Part shown: positions 34,912 through 45,131 of the stretch, piece after piece
How the letters are laid out: every line of letters begins with the position of its first letter
Position numbering within the stretch: the first letter of the stretch is position 1
Origin: Talpa occidentalis
Lineage: Eukaryota; Chordata; Mammalia; Eulipotyphla; Talpidae
Assembly (NCBI RefSeq): GCF_014898055.3
Contig: NW_023601212.1
Coordinates: forward strand, 56,904,329-56,968,328
Length of the DNA: 64,000 nt
Direction of reading: 5' to 3'
Position numbers and translations under genes: made by a program
Notes under the pieces: generated by a model
What the model was told of the DNA's origin: nothing
Databases searched by the model: none
Seen by the model: the letters and a program-made list of their open reading frames with translations, nothing else

Positions 34912-35194
34912 TTTTTTATTTTTTATTTTTTTTAAAGATTTATTTATTTATTTGTTTATACAAGCATTGGGTACAGTCAGAAGTGCAGAAGGGTGAGAGA
35001 ATTCACCAGAGCCAAAGGGGAGAGCAGAGCAGGCAGATTTACTGAAACACACTGCTGAGGGGAGCAGCGGGCGGCAGGAGAGGTCTGAGCGCCATGTGGG
35101 ACCCTCGCCGGTGGCTGGGGATTGAACCGGTGCTGCAGGGCTATGGGCAGCTTCGCAGCCCAGCGCTCAACCGCTGCGCCACCAGGGGAGGCCC
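34912..35194 (-). mobile_element. tRNA-derived SINE, young subfamily, antisense
   Basis: Antisense copy with 'acaagcattgggtacagtca' and a head ending 'gccaccaggggaggccc'. The target duplication 'agctgtctcatcttta' is perfect at 34896-34911 and 35195-35210. Confidence 0.95.
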
Positions 35195-35449
35195 AGCTGT
35201 CTCATCTTTAAACAAGATGTTTGTAGTGTGCAGTTTCTGCCACTGCTGTGTTTCTGGAGATAATATCCAAATGTAGTTGAGGCAGAGACCTGAGTAGGAC
35301 TTCATGTCACCAAACAGCTGATGGTGTGGGGAGAGCATGACTACAGCCTAATGCATTTCAGTTCTTGTCAGAATTCAGCCCAGGTCTTTTTGTGTGTTCT
35401 GTGCACACAGTGCCAGAGATCCTTATTCTCTCTTTTTTCCTTCCCGCAG

Positions 35450-35572
35450 GGCCTGGGAAGAGCCTGTGTTCCTTTTCTTTGTTGGCAAAGCTGCCACCCG
35501 CTCCACACTTGGAACTGCCCCCACCCCCCAGATCAGAACAGGAAATAAGTAGCTGTCTTCCTGCAGAGACAG
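35450..35572 (+). other. Candidate exon (coding or non-coding), unproven
   Basis: A strong 3' splice-site pattern precedes 35450: a pyrimidine tract 'ctctcttttttccttccc' then 'gcag'. A good 5' splice site follows at 35572 ('agacag' then 'gtactg'). The 123-bp interval is a multiple of three. One plus frame (35365-35643) stays open across it and reads through LPPAPHLELPPPPRSEQE. The peptide resembles nothing I know. It may be a lncRNA or cryptic exon, and no partner exon was identified. Confidence 0.25.
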
Positions 35573-35699
35573 GTACTGAAGCTCTTTTCACTGTAGAATT
35601 TTACCATGAATTGGCACAAAGACACAGTTGGGAACTGAAATAGACAAATATAGTTTGGCTGTAGGGAAATTATCGAGATTAAATAATTTTTGTGCATTG

Positions 35700-36385
35700 C
35701 CAGAGACATGATTCTTGGTTTTGATTCCTGCCCATGCTGACCCCTTGGGGGAGCTAGGTAGGGCTATTCACCTGCCTGGGTTTCCATTCCAGCTCATAGA
35801 ACTTCAATTCTTTATTGTGAAAATGGGGGTAATGTTGATTTTGATTTTTACTTTGTATTGATTAGTCTTTTTCCTGGTCTCTTATTTAGGTTTTCTAAAT
35901 TCCTGCTATGAGTTAGACTATCCGGTATTTTTCTTTTTCTTTCTGACTTATTTCGCTGAGCATGATCCCTTCCAGCTCCATCCATGTTGCTGCAAACTGC
36001 ATGTGGAAGGACTAGAGTCAAAATAAGGGGGGTGGTGCAATTGTATGGGGAATATAACCAAAATGAAAATGCATACATTGTGCAAAGATGAAAAAAGATG
36101 TAAGAATTATATAAAATAAAATATTTTAAAAAAATAAAAAAAATAAAAGTTGCTAATCTACTCAAAAAAAAAAAAAAAGAAAGAAAATGGGGGTAATGGT
36201 ATCTATTAGGTTGAACATATAAAATTGTCATTTTGGTAGGTCAGGAGGATCAAATATTGACAATTTTATATAGCTCAACTTAATACATCATATGATTGTT
36301 CTAGGATCAAATGAATAATGCATGTGGAGCACTTATCATAATGCCTGTCACAAAAGTACTCAATACATGTTAGCGATGAGGATCT
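35700..36385 (+). mobile_element. MIR SINE, sense, split by an L1
   Basis: Left half: 'cacctgcctgggtttccatt', 'attctttattgtgaaaatgg' and 'gggtaatg'. Right half, from 36199: 'gtatctattaggttg', then 'aggatcaaatgaataatgca', 'tgtggagcacttatcataat' and 'gcctgtcacaaaagtactca'. The L1 at 35835-36182 interrupts it with a perfect target duplication made of MIR sequence. Confidence 0.72.
35835..36182. mobile_element. 5'-inverted (twin-primed) L1 insertion in a MIR
   Basis: Perfect 16-bp target duplication 'gaaaatgggggtaatg' at 35819-35834 and 36183-36198. Between the copies, 35835-36006 is antisense L1 ('ttatttcgctgagcatgatc', 'ccatgttgctgcaaactgca'). From 36007 the sequence is sense L1 3' UTR ('gtcaaaataagggg', 'gtatggggaatataaccaaa'), then an A-rich tail, an extra 'gttgctaatctactc', and a second A-run. 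About 40 bp of L1 is missing at the inversion joint. Confidence 0.93.
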
Positions 36386-36854
36386 TAATGATTTTTATCT
36401 CAGGCAATGACTAAGGTCTAATTGGACTTCTGCCCTCAATACAATTTTTCTAAGTGGCACCAACCAAATGCCTAACATTATCTGACCATTGCTGACAGGT
36501 AAAGAGTAAGCAGACAACCCCTGAAGAACCCTCTTCCCAGTATATTGCCTTGAATGTAATATTGGAGAAGATTGGCAGGAATCTTGTGTCCCAAGTGGAC
36601 ATGTTAACTGTCCAAAGCCCTCTTTTGAACTAAGAGAAACCTATTTCTTCCACATCTCCATCTACCAAGTATTCACCACACACGCATTTCCTCACAATGC
36701 TCACTTAATATTGCTGTGACATTGGTTGAGTCACTTAATATCTGAGTATCCTTTTCATTCTCAAACAAATATGCACTGAGTACTTGCTAAATTTTAGGCA
36801 AATCCTGATAGATTATGGAAATGCTGCTTTCACAAAGATTTTATCCACACAGTT
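36386..36854. other. Unassigned sequence
   Basis: No recognisable gene or repeat. Confidence 0.4.
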
Positions 36855-38500
36855 ATGAGTCGTTCATTTTTCACTCATTCTACAAATATGTATTGAGCAT
36901 CTACTAGATGCCAAGGATTATGTTAGACAATGGATAAAATGGTGGCCAAATCATATATAGTCCCCGGCTACTTACAGTTTACTATGAGAGTTGGACATTG
37001 AATATGCAGTCTTATATAAATAAATGTATAAATTGTGGGAAGTATTATGAATGAGAATATGGTATTATGGTAGCAAGAGATACAAAGCTTTAATGTAATC
37101 TGGCAAGGTAGGGCAGAGCTGCCAGCCAATCTTGCCATACCTTTGAGAGAATTAGATAAAGATATGCTAGCAGATGCGGGTCCACTCCAGAACTGGCTAG
37201 TGGAGTATAGGGATTGGCTAGTGGAATATGACTGAAATCCACTCATCACATGACATTTCATTTGCCCCTCAGCCGAATGCTCTTGTGTGGTGCATCCTGC
37301 ACAAATGTGCAGGCAGCTTTGGGTCAGGGCAGGCTACCATAAGGAAACAATGCTGGAACACGTGTCGTCTGAAAGAAAATGAAAATAACCATAAATATGG
37401 GAAGTTGTATACTTGCATTTGGTACAGTTAAGAATTGGAGTAGAACTCCAGACAAAGAACTATGTGTGAGGGCTTTGTGGCAGCAAGAAACAGGGTTCAC
37501 TTGAATAGTTAAAAATGTCCAATAAAACTAGAGGTCAGAGAATAGTGAAGAAAAGTCAAAATAAAATTGGAGAGAAAAGCAGAGATCAGAACTTGTGGGC
37601 AGAGATCATAACTTATCTCCACCGTGTGAGCAATGAAGAGTCACTTAACTGTTTTGTATAGATGGTAGTAGCAGAATTAAATGTTTGTCATGATTACTTA
37701 CGACTCTAGGAACAAAATGGATTGGAGAGAGTTGCCAATAGTGAATGAGTTAGGAGGATGTTGAAGGTGAAAAGTAATAGTAGTTTGTAACCATGTGGCA
37801 TCCACGTTGATGGACAAGCTGGCATATAATCAATAAGTATTAGGAGATAAACTTGATAGATTAAATATTGGGAAGGACAAAACAGGAATGTCATAGATTT
37901 TGGTTTGTGGAGTGGCAGGGATGGTGAAGCCATTCCCTGATAGAGAGGATGCTGGAAGAGGGCCCTGTTGAGGAGCGGGAGGCTGAGTTGAGATTTCTTT
38001 TTTTTTTAAAGATTTATTTATTTATGCATACAAGAACTGGGGTATAGGCCAGAGGTGTAGGGGGGATGGTGGTGAGAGGATTCACCAGAGACAGAGTGTG
38101 GAGCAGAACAAGCAGACTGACTGAAATACACTGCTGAGGGGAGCAGTGGGTGAGAGATGAGAGATCTACTGCACCATGTGGGTAGCTCCCTGGCAGACTG
38201 GGGATCGAACTCATGCTGCAGGGGCTGCGGACAGCTTCACAGTGCCATGCTTCACCCCTTGTGCCAGCAGGGAGACCCCGAGTTGAGATTTCATTTGTGG
38301 TATCCTAGTGGCATTATCAGTGAGGCAGTAGCAGCAAATCAGAGGAGAGACATGTGTCAACCACAAAAATGGATGAGCCTCCTGTACTAAGATGGCAGTT
38401 AAAGCCAGAGGCGTGATTGAGGTCACCAAGGAAGAAAATGTAAACAAGATAAGGAAGCTTACAAGTGAACCTTTAGGAATTCCAAATTTACTGGCCAGAT
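36855..38500 (-). mobile_element. L2 LINE, antisense, long relic split by SINE
   Basis: Begins with the L2 antisense 'actcattctacaaatatgta', 'ttgagcatctactagatgcc'. It resumes at about 37600 ('tgtgagcaatgaagagtcac', 'aggaacaaaatggattggag', 'gtgaatgagttaggaggatg') and continues past the SINE to 'gattgaggtcaccaaggaag'. The middle part 37080-37470 does not fit L2 and may be inserted or unrelated. It has a 20-bp imperfect tandem around 37194-37230. No coding frame survives. Confidence 0.62.
37998..38279 (-). mobile_element. tRNA-derived SINE, older subfamily, antisense
   Basis: Antisense copy ('tatgcatacaagaactgggg', 'tgtgccagcagggagacccc'). The target duplication 'gagttgagatttc' lies at 37985-37997 and 38280-38292. 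It is inserted in the L2. Confidence 0.93.
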
Positions 38501-38519
38501 GGAGGAAGATAAACCTTCA

Positions 38520-38655
38520 AAGCTGTTTTTATATCCATTTTCCAGAAAGCAAGACTCAGAGGAGTAGAGTAATTTGCCCAAGACAAATGGCTAGCAAATG
38601 GTAAATGTGGAATTTGAACCTAAATCTTTAATATTCCAGAGCTCACATTCTCCCA
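38520..38655 (+). mobile_element. MIR SINE fragment
   Basis: 'ccattttccagaaagcaaga', 'agagtaatttgcccaagaca', 'atggctagcaaatggtaaat' and 'gtggaatttgaacctaaatc' give the MIR core read in its antisense-consensus direction, so the element itself most likely runs on the minus strand. I give plus only as the strand on which these words are read. Confidence 0.65.
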
Positions 38656-39025
38656 GCATGTCACATTCTTTTGTTTTTAGACAATTAGTTCTTGAAAACT
38701 TTGAAAGAGGTTTCTGTTTTTTTCATTTAGCATTGAATAACTCTTTTTCAGTACAATTGTTTTCTTTTACTTAAAACAAACAAACAAACAAAAAAACAAA
38801 ATCAGCCTAAAACACCCTCACTGGTGAGGGTGAGTATCAAAAGGCAACATCGGTGCTACCATAAGAGGGATAGTAAAACAGAAACTCCACCAGGCCCTGG
38901 AGCCTTGAGTTCACCAACTTGACATAATTAGGTGTTCACTTAGCACTCAGTAATTAAATGACTTTACATCAACTTCTTTACCAGTAAAAAAAAAAAAAAA
39001 AAGTTTTGTGTGAGGTGCAACACAC
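38656..39025. other. Unassigned sequence with (CAAA)n and poly-A
   Basis: A CAAA-type simple run lies near 38776-38800 and a poly-A run near 38986-39002. No gene. Confidence 0.45.
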
Positions 39026-39040
39026 ACCTCCAGGCTTTTT

Positions 39041-39720
39041 TTTTTTAATTTTATTTTTATATTCCCCATACAATTGCAACCCCCTTATTTTGACCCCAAT
39101 CCCTCCTTTCCCTGCCCCCCAGAACCCCCCAAAAAGTGTCTCTGGTTCATAGTTGTTTGTTGATTTTGTTTTTTACTTTCTTATAGTTATTCTTTTTCCT
39201 GGTCTCTTATTTAAGTTTTCTAGATTCCTGCTATGAGTGAGACCATCCCATATTTTTCTTTTTCTTTCTGGCTTATTTCGCTGAGCATGAACCCTTCCAG
39301 CACCATCCATGTTGCTGCAAATTGCATGTGTTTATCTTTTTTGAATGCTGAGTAATATTCCATGGTGTATATGCACCACATCTTCTTGATCCAGTCATCT
39401 ATTTTTGGGCATTTGAATGAGATACCATCTGACACCAATGAGAATGGCACATATTAAAAAAAAACTAGCAACAACAAATGTTGGTGAGGTTGTTGAGAAA
39501 AAGGAACTCTCCTGCACTGTTGGTGGGAGTGCAAACTGGTCCAACCACTATGGAGAGCTGTGTGGAGATTTCTGGACCTACTAAACATAGAGCTTCCATA
39601 TGATCCAGCAATTCCACTCCTAGGTATTTACCCAAAGGACACAGAAACATCAATTCCAAAGAGCACCTGCACCCCTATGTTTATAGCAGCACTGTTTACA
39701 ATAGCTAAGCTTTGGAAACA
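39041..39720. mobile_element. Young L1, 5'-inverted (twin-primed)
   Basis: Perfect 15-bp target duplication 'acctccaggcttttt' at 39026-39040 and 39721-39735. The left part (39041 to about 39416) is antisense L1 3' end (minus frame 39450-39220 contains DDWIKKMWCIYTMEYYSAF). The right part (about 39417-39720) is sense ORF2 ('ctcctgcactgttggtggga', 'ccagcaattccactcctagg'). The two parts meet almost exactly where they would be contiguous in an intact L1 ('gggcatttg' and 'ggaaacaac'), so the inversion joint lost little sequence. Confidence 0.95.
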
Positions 39721-39735
39721 ACCTCCAGGCTTTTT

Positions 39736-39985
39736 CACAAAACCTGCCTTCATGGCTGGGTCCTGCTGCTGGCGCCTGTCGAGTCACTAACTGCACTGTC
39801 ACACCTCCAGGGAACATAAGGGCACTTCTCTCTCCCTGTTTCAGGTCAAAGAGCTGTGAAACGGATCCCAGCAAGTCCTAGGAATGAGGTCTCAGCCCCC
39901 GAAGTGTCTGCTGCGCACAGTAGCTTCTCCTTTTACTGCAGGCAGCCCAAGGGGTCTGTGAGATAAACTGGAAGTTAGAAAAATT
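39736..39985. other. Single-copy-looking, GC-richer segment
   Basis: No repeat is recognised. A fair 3' splice-site pattern ('cttctctctccctgtttcag', ending 39844) is present, but no convincing 5' splice site follows, so no exon is called. Confidence 0.4.
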
Positions 39986-40000
39986 TGGGAAAGAGTTTTG

Positions 40001-40188
40001 TTTTTTTAAGATTTATTTTTTTATATTCCCCATACAATTGTACCCCCTTTATTTTGACTCTAATCCCTCCTCTCTTGGCCCCCCATAGTGTGTCTCTGGT
40101 TTATAGTTGCTTGTTGATTTTGATTTTTTCTTCATTATAGTTATTCTTTTTCCTGGTCCCTTATTTAGGTTTTCTAGATTCCTGCTAT
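40001..40188 (-). mobile_element. Young L1 3' end, antisense, short
   Basis: 'atattccccatacaattgta', 'gtgtctctggtttatagttg' and 'ggttttctagattcctgcta' match the young L1 3' UTR. The target duplication is short and imperfect ('gggaaagag' near 39988 and 40189). Confidence 0.85.
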
Positions 40189-40199
40189 GGGAAAGAGGT

Positions 40200-43100
40200 T
40201 TTTTTAGGTCAATCCTGCCCAGAGATGACTGGACGACTAGTTGTATCTTGTATATTTTGTTTCCAGCTTCTCTACCTTCATCATAATGAAAGGTCAGGAG
40301 AGGATTCTGACTTGGAAACAGCACTAAAAGGAAAACCAAATTTAGGGTTTAATGCCATGACCTGGCAGACCTGAGGTGGTATATCAAGAGGTGGGCTAAC
40401 ACCCAAGACGTTGGAGAGTAAGCATCTCAGGTATGAATAAATGAGAGGGATGGACATTATGAAAGTTGAGATTTTAAAAGATAGCTTTTAAAATGTGGTA
40501 TGGAGAGGAACAGAGCTATGTTAAGGCAGGGTCGTAGAAATGAGTTGTGAAACAGAGTGAAAGAATCGTGGTGCTAAAGGGATCAAGGACAACTAGAATT
40601 AGGTTATTAAATTGTCTTCAAATGAAGGAATGCAGGATCACAGAGGGATATAAGGTGAGGAGAAAGATTGCTGAGATGCTTTGAGGTGATGTTGTTTCCT
40701 TCAAATAACTGAATTATAGTATTGGCATTTTATAGGACTCCATGCATAGCATCCTCTAAATTTGAAACCAATTAAGAAAACTACAAGAATTAAAACAGAT
40801 GGGATCAAAAAGGTGATCTTTTTTTTCTGGTAAAATTAATTTTGGATATGCAGATAATATCTGCAGACAAATGTACTGTCTACCATTGACTCCTAGACTT
40901 AGTTATTCAGGCTTTGGAAGCTCTGGAACCCATTCAGGCTTCTCGTGGAAAGTGAGAGACTTACCTTTTTCATATTATCAGACAACAGAGAAGAAGGCAT
41001 GCTCGTTGATGGGAGTCCAGCTTCTGAAAGAAGGAAGACAGGAAAAGTCAGATCTATGTATGTCCAGGTCTTTAATCATAACCTTAATCATTTTGGTCAC
41101 TCCACCTCAGGAAGGGGAAGAATAGAGGAATATAAAGGCAGTGACACCTTCCTCTGATGAAAGGAAGTGTAAGGATTAGAAACAGATTTTTTTTTCCTCT
41201 GAGGCTTGGGTCCGGTAGGAAAAATAAAAATTGTTTTCTACATGTTTCAAATAGAAAGATGCTTTCTTCAAATTGAGGTATATTTGCATGCAATAACATG
41301 AAGAATAGAGTTCTTAGAAATATGTAAATGGAGATAACAATGTGTTTAACGTCTACCACAAGATAGGAGTGTCAACACTGGTCTACCTTGACCCTAATTA
41401 ACAAGTGGATGAGGTGGGACATGAATTTGATGCCACTGAGAGGGAAATCTAAATCATCTCTCTTAAAAATACTTTGGTTGTAAGATACAGACACCCTCTC
41501 AAACTAGTTTAAAGAAAGGGACCAGAGAATACTTATACAACTCATGGGTAAAAGGAAAACTAGATCTCAGGAACTAGAAGAATTAAATTCCAGGCTGTTC
41601 TTTTCATCTCTTTGCAACAAATATTCCCATTCCCACATTCTTTTCTCTTTGAAGACATGTTTTCTTTTCCCTGGTATGTATGAATAGGAAGTAGTTTCCA
41701 TGATTATAATTCATACTTGACTTCACAGATCTCATGTCCAATATGCTTTATCTAGATTTGCTATGTCTCAACTTCAAATTCATGGAAGAGATGATCTGAT
41801 AGGCTCACTTTGGGTCAAGAATCTATTTAAGATTAAGTCAGCTGTGTCCTAGGAAAGAGGCAGGCACACATGGCTCCAATATGAAAGATTGGTTTTGACA
41901 GGGTCTTTTAAATTCTAGATTTTTGAGCTCTAGTTTTACGTCTTTCCAGGATCAAATCAAATTCTCAATTAGGGCCATTAATAAGGACCTCTGTACTCTG
42001 GTTATCCACCCCTCTTCTTTGTACTAACAGGCAGAAGTGAGCCTAAGTGCCCCATTGGCCTCCTGGTCGACCTTATTCTTTGAGTGTCTTCTGCAAGTAG
42101 GTTTACAATCCTCACTATATTGGTTCACAGTTGAGGTTCTGATGATACCCATATTCCCTCATCAACACCATGCCTTCCAGAGCCCCCAAGTTGATCAGAA
42201 CTTTTGCCATGTTTCTGTACATTGCCATTCCTGCCTTTTCTATACTGCATTTATTAGAATTCTGGGGGAAGTTTTGGCAATTTTTTTCAAGAATGGGGCA
42301 ACATCCTGAGATAGTGCACAGTAAGTAGACCAAGAATTAAGACCTTACCTCACTAATTCTTATATAAAATAAGTGGTTTGGATGTCTCTGGTTCATAGTT
42401 CAGACCTTTGGAGGGAAAGCCACAAGAATACACTCTTTCTTTTGATAGCTCTTCATTTATTAATTCTATTTATCTTTTTTGTGTGTCACTCTTCAAGGTT
42501 TTCTTCTCTCACATAGAATGCTCAACTGTGTTATCAGAAAACCCATGAGGACAGACTCTTATGTCTGTGAGTTGACTTGACTTCATGTCTACTTGAGTTT
42601 TGGAAACTTTGGCATTCTAAATTTAAGCTGGATAAAAAAAAAATAGGTTCTTTCCTTTGCCCTGGTATTTGCTGACTCTAAGTAAGGCTGTCTCTTTAAA
42701 CAGAGTGATGGTGAGGAAGATGATTTGATTCCAGTTCCATCTCTCCACTACTGAAGCTGGGATCAGTTTAGTCCCTGAAAGAGGAAAGCATATTCTTCGA
42801 ATTGACATCACTTTAAATCTATATGCTGAGAACTAAAAATCCTGGTAGTATTGTATAAGGAACAGTTGACTCCTTTTTGAGCCTATTTTTATTACAAAAA
42901 GTTATCATGTTGCTGGAAAATGCACTTGAATCATAAATGATGAATTTTCTACTCCCAAGTAGATTCTTTTTGATCCTTAAATTTCTTCTCTGATAGAAGA
43001 AAGCCTTTTTTATGACATTAAGATTCATTCTTTTCTAATATCATGTATCTTCAGTATAAGTCTGATTATCATAGAATAACATCAACCACCACCCAACAGG

Positions 43101-44007
43101 GCATTCTTCCTATGTGGGTACCCACTATGTGGCTTTGTAGTATAAAACATAGAGTGTCTTCTGCCTTTGTGAATGAAGCCTTGGCTAGTCTTGGATAAGA
43201 TCTTGAATGCTGATCTTCTAGCATTACTCTAATATACTTTGTCTCACATTTTGTCTCTATTCCTCTTGTGGCTAGTTTATATATGCTCTATCTCAACAGT
43301 ATATGGAATAGTCTCCTTCAACCTGCTGAAATGAACTAATGTATAGTTGGAAGAAATAAGAAGAGGATAAAGGAAAAAGGAAAGAAAATTAAAATTGCAG
43401 ATCCCAGGATTTGAACTAATTTGTCAGTAAGAATTGCATTTGAATGGAAGGAAATCTAACTCAATTTAAGGTAATGAACCAAAGGAAGATTTCAAAATGC
43501 ATGATGAATTGCCTCATTACAAAGAAAACAAAGCATGTTTATTATGACCTCAACATTTTAGGGAAAGGAAAGTTATTTGAGAAGGGTCAAGTCTCTGCCC
43601 ACAGTTGCATTAAATAATATCAGGGCTGAAAAATAAAATGAGTAATTTACTGTGGTCCTAAAGAAATGTACAAGTGGGTCTTATGAGGCTCTATATAGAC
43701 AGAGTGGGAAAGATGATATATAAACTATGGAATGACAGGGGAGGGCAACCCTGATAGAGGTAGCCCATTGGTTTCTCTTTGTTAAGATTCAGGATCACTC
43801 ATCAGTGGAAGTACATCTCTTGGTTCAGCTGTGGGTTCATTGATTCCTTGTCCTGTGGGCCAGCAGTTTTGTTTTTGATGTGTCAACTGCTGCTGCTGTT
43901 ACAGAGACTGTAGCCAAGACCCATGGGTAATTCCTTGTCTGTAAACTCTTGGCAAGAATAGTAGGTTTCTGACCCTTTTCTTTTTTCCTAACTTGTGTCC
44001 TATATAC
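40200..44007. other. Unassigned sequence, largest repeat-poor stretch
   Basis: No gene is recognised. Frames at 40871-41359, 42037-42333 and 42623-43028 are under 100 codons, and most are paired with a similar frame on the opposite strand. Parts (for example 41475-41900) may be very old interspersed repeats that I cannot assign. Confidence 0.4.
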
Positions 44008-44083
44008 CTTCAACTGTTTCAACTTCTTGTTCTTTTTTGTTCTTGAACTGTTCACTCCAGGGTTTACGATCATCAAGATCATA
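44008..44083 (-). other. Candidate 76-bp exon on the minus strand, unproven
   Basis: Read on the minus strand, a long pyrimidine tract ('cctctctttttccctctctc', then 'attcttccag') ends at 44084. An AAG|GTATAT donor follows the base at 44008. The enclosed 76 bp reads YDLDDRKPWSEQFKNKKEQE and a few more acidic residues without a stop. The charged composition looks protein-like rather than random AT-rich translation. I cannot name a parent gene. It could be a real exon of an unseen minus-strand gene, a lncRNA exon, or part of a decayed pseudogene running to about 43790. Confidence 0.25.
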
Positions 44084-44339
44084 CTGGAAGAATGAGAGAG
44101 GGAAAAAGAGAGGTAAATTTCAGTGTCTTTGTTTCTAATCTCCTAAATACAGTTTCAGGGCATTTGGAATATTCTGAACAATGTTTAATAGTAATTGATG
44201 ATGGTGAAACATACAGTATTTGTAAGTCGATGTCAGTAGAATGTGAAGATGATATCTGCTCCCTATCAATTTCTAATTCTCTATCAAATCCCAAACTGCT
44301 GTCTCCTCCAGGTGATGTTTAAACTTGTCCCTTTCCTCC

Positions 44340-44520
44340 TCTCACACACCTTATGAAAAATGGCTTTGCCATCTGCAGCTGTCAGGAATCTGTGGAGTAG
44401 AGAGTACGCCTCGATGAATATACAAATGTGCAGCTGGACCAAAGCCCCTTCCAGAAGGCGGCTGGAATATAAATCATAGTGAGCTTGTACTTCTCAAGTA
44501 ATGGGCTGCCATTGGGGGAC
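44340..44520. other. Single-copy-looking segment with E-box motifs
   Basis: Two CAGCTG motifs ('atctgcagctgtcagg', 'gtgcagctggacca') and no repeat resemblance. It could be a conserved non-coding element. This rests on visual impression only. Confidence 0.2.
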
Positions 44521-44742
44521 TGCCATGCATAGGGGACTGGAGGGAAATAGAAAGATCTTAGTGGAAATATACCCTGAAATATGTGATGAGGTTGGCTGGA
44601 AAAAGCATATCCATGAGTAACATGTTCCAGAAAATCCAGTTACTTGGGCTCTTGGAAATGTTGAAACAAAGCTAAGAACAGCATAGAGTTGATTGAGCTT
44701 TAGTAATTTGTTTCCCTTTGAGCTGTTGGAAGTCTATTAGGA

Positions 44743-44768
44743 TCTCTCTCTGTCTTTCTGTCTCTCTT

Positions 44769-44804
<36 letters not shown>

Positions 44805-44860
44805 CACCCCTCCCTCTTCCCCCTTTCCCTCTCTCTCTCCCCCTTCTTTCCTCCCCTTTT
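44743..44860. repeat. (TC)n-rich microsatellite
   Basis: A CT-dinucleotide run grades into C-rich and T-rich pyrimidine sequence. It explains the Ser/Leu and Arg/Glu frames on the two strands (44672-45044). Confidence 0.95.
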
Positions 44861-44924
44861 CATTCCCTCTCCAACGTGCACACGATCATGCACGTGCACA
44901 CACACAGAAACACATGCCAAGAAA

Positions 44925-45131
44925 TACGGGCAATCTAGAGACATGCAAAAACATGAGATTGTCCATAGACTTTTCAGAAAGGAACGTAACCCTGCTGACA
45001 CCAAAATCTTGACTTTAAACCCAGTGAGACCCTGGAACTGCTGACCACTGGAACTGTAAGATAGTAATTTCTGTTTTTTTAAACCATGAAATTTGTGGTA
45101 ATCTGTTAAAGTGGCAATAGGAAATGAATAC
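44925..45131 (+). mobile_element. MLT1/MaLR LTR, 3' part, sense
   Basis: 'agtgagaccctggaactgct', 'actggaactgtaagatagta', 'accatgaaatttgtggtaat' and 'ctgttaaagtggcaatagga' give the 3' end of a MaLR-type LTR, directly followed by its internal region. The upstream LTR boundary is blurred by the pyrimidine microsatellite. Confidence 0.78.

Noticed and set aside
39736..39985. Exon suggested by the acceptor at 39844
   Set aside because: No convincing donor within exon-like distance, and no open frame that stands out.
43790..44330. Overlapping frames that could form a longer processed pseudogene on either strand
   Set aside because: No known protein is recognised, frames shift and stop repeatedly, and no poly-A tail or target duplication is visible. 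Only the splice-bounded 76-bp piece is kept as a candidate.
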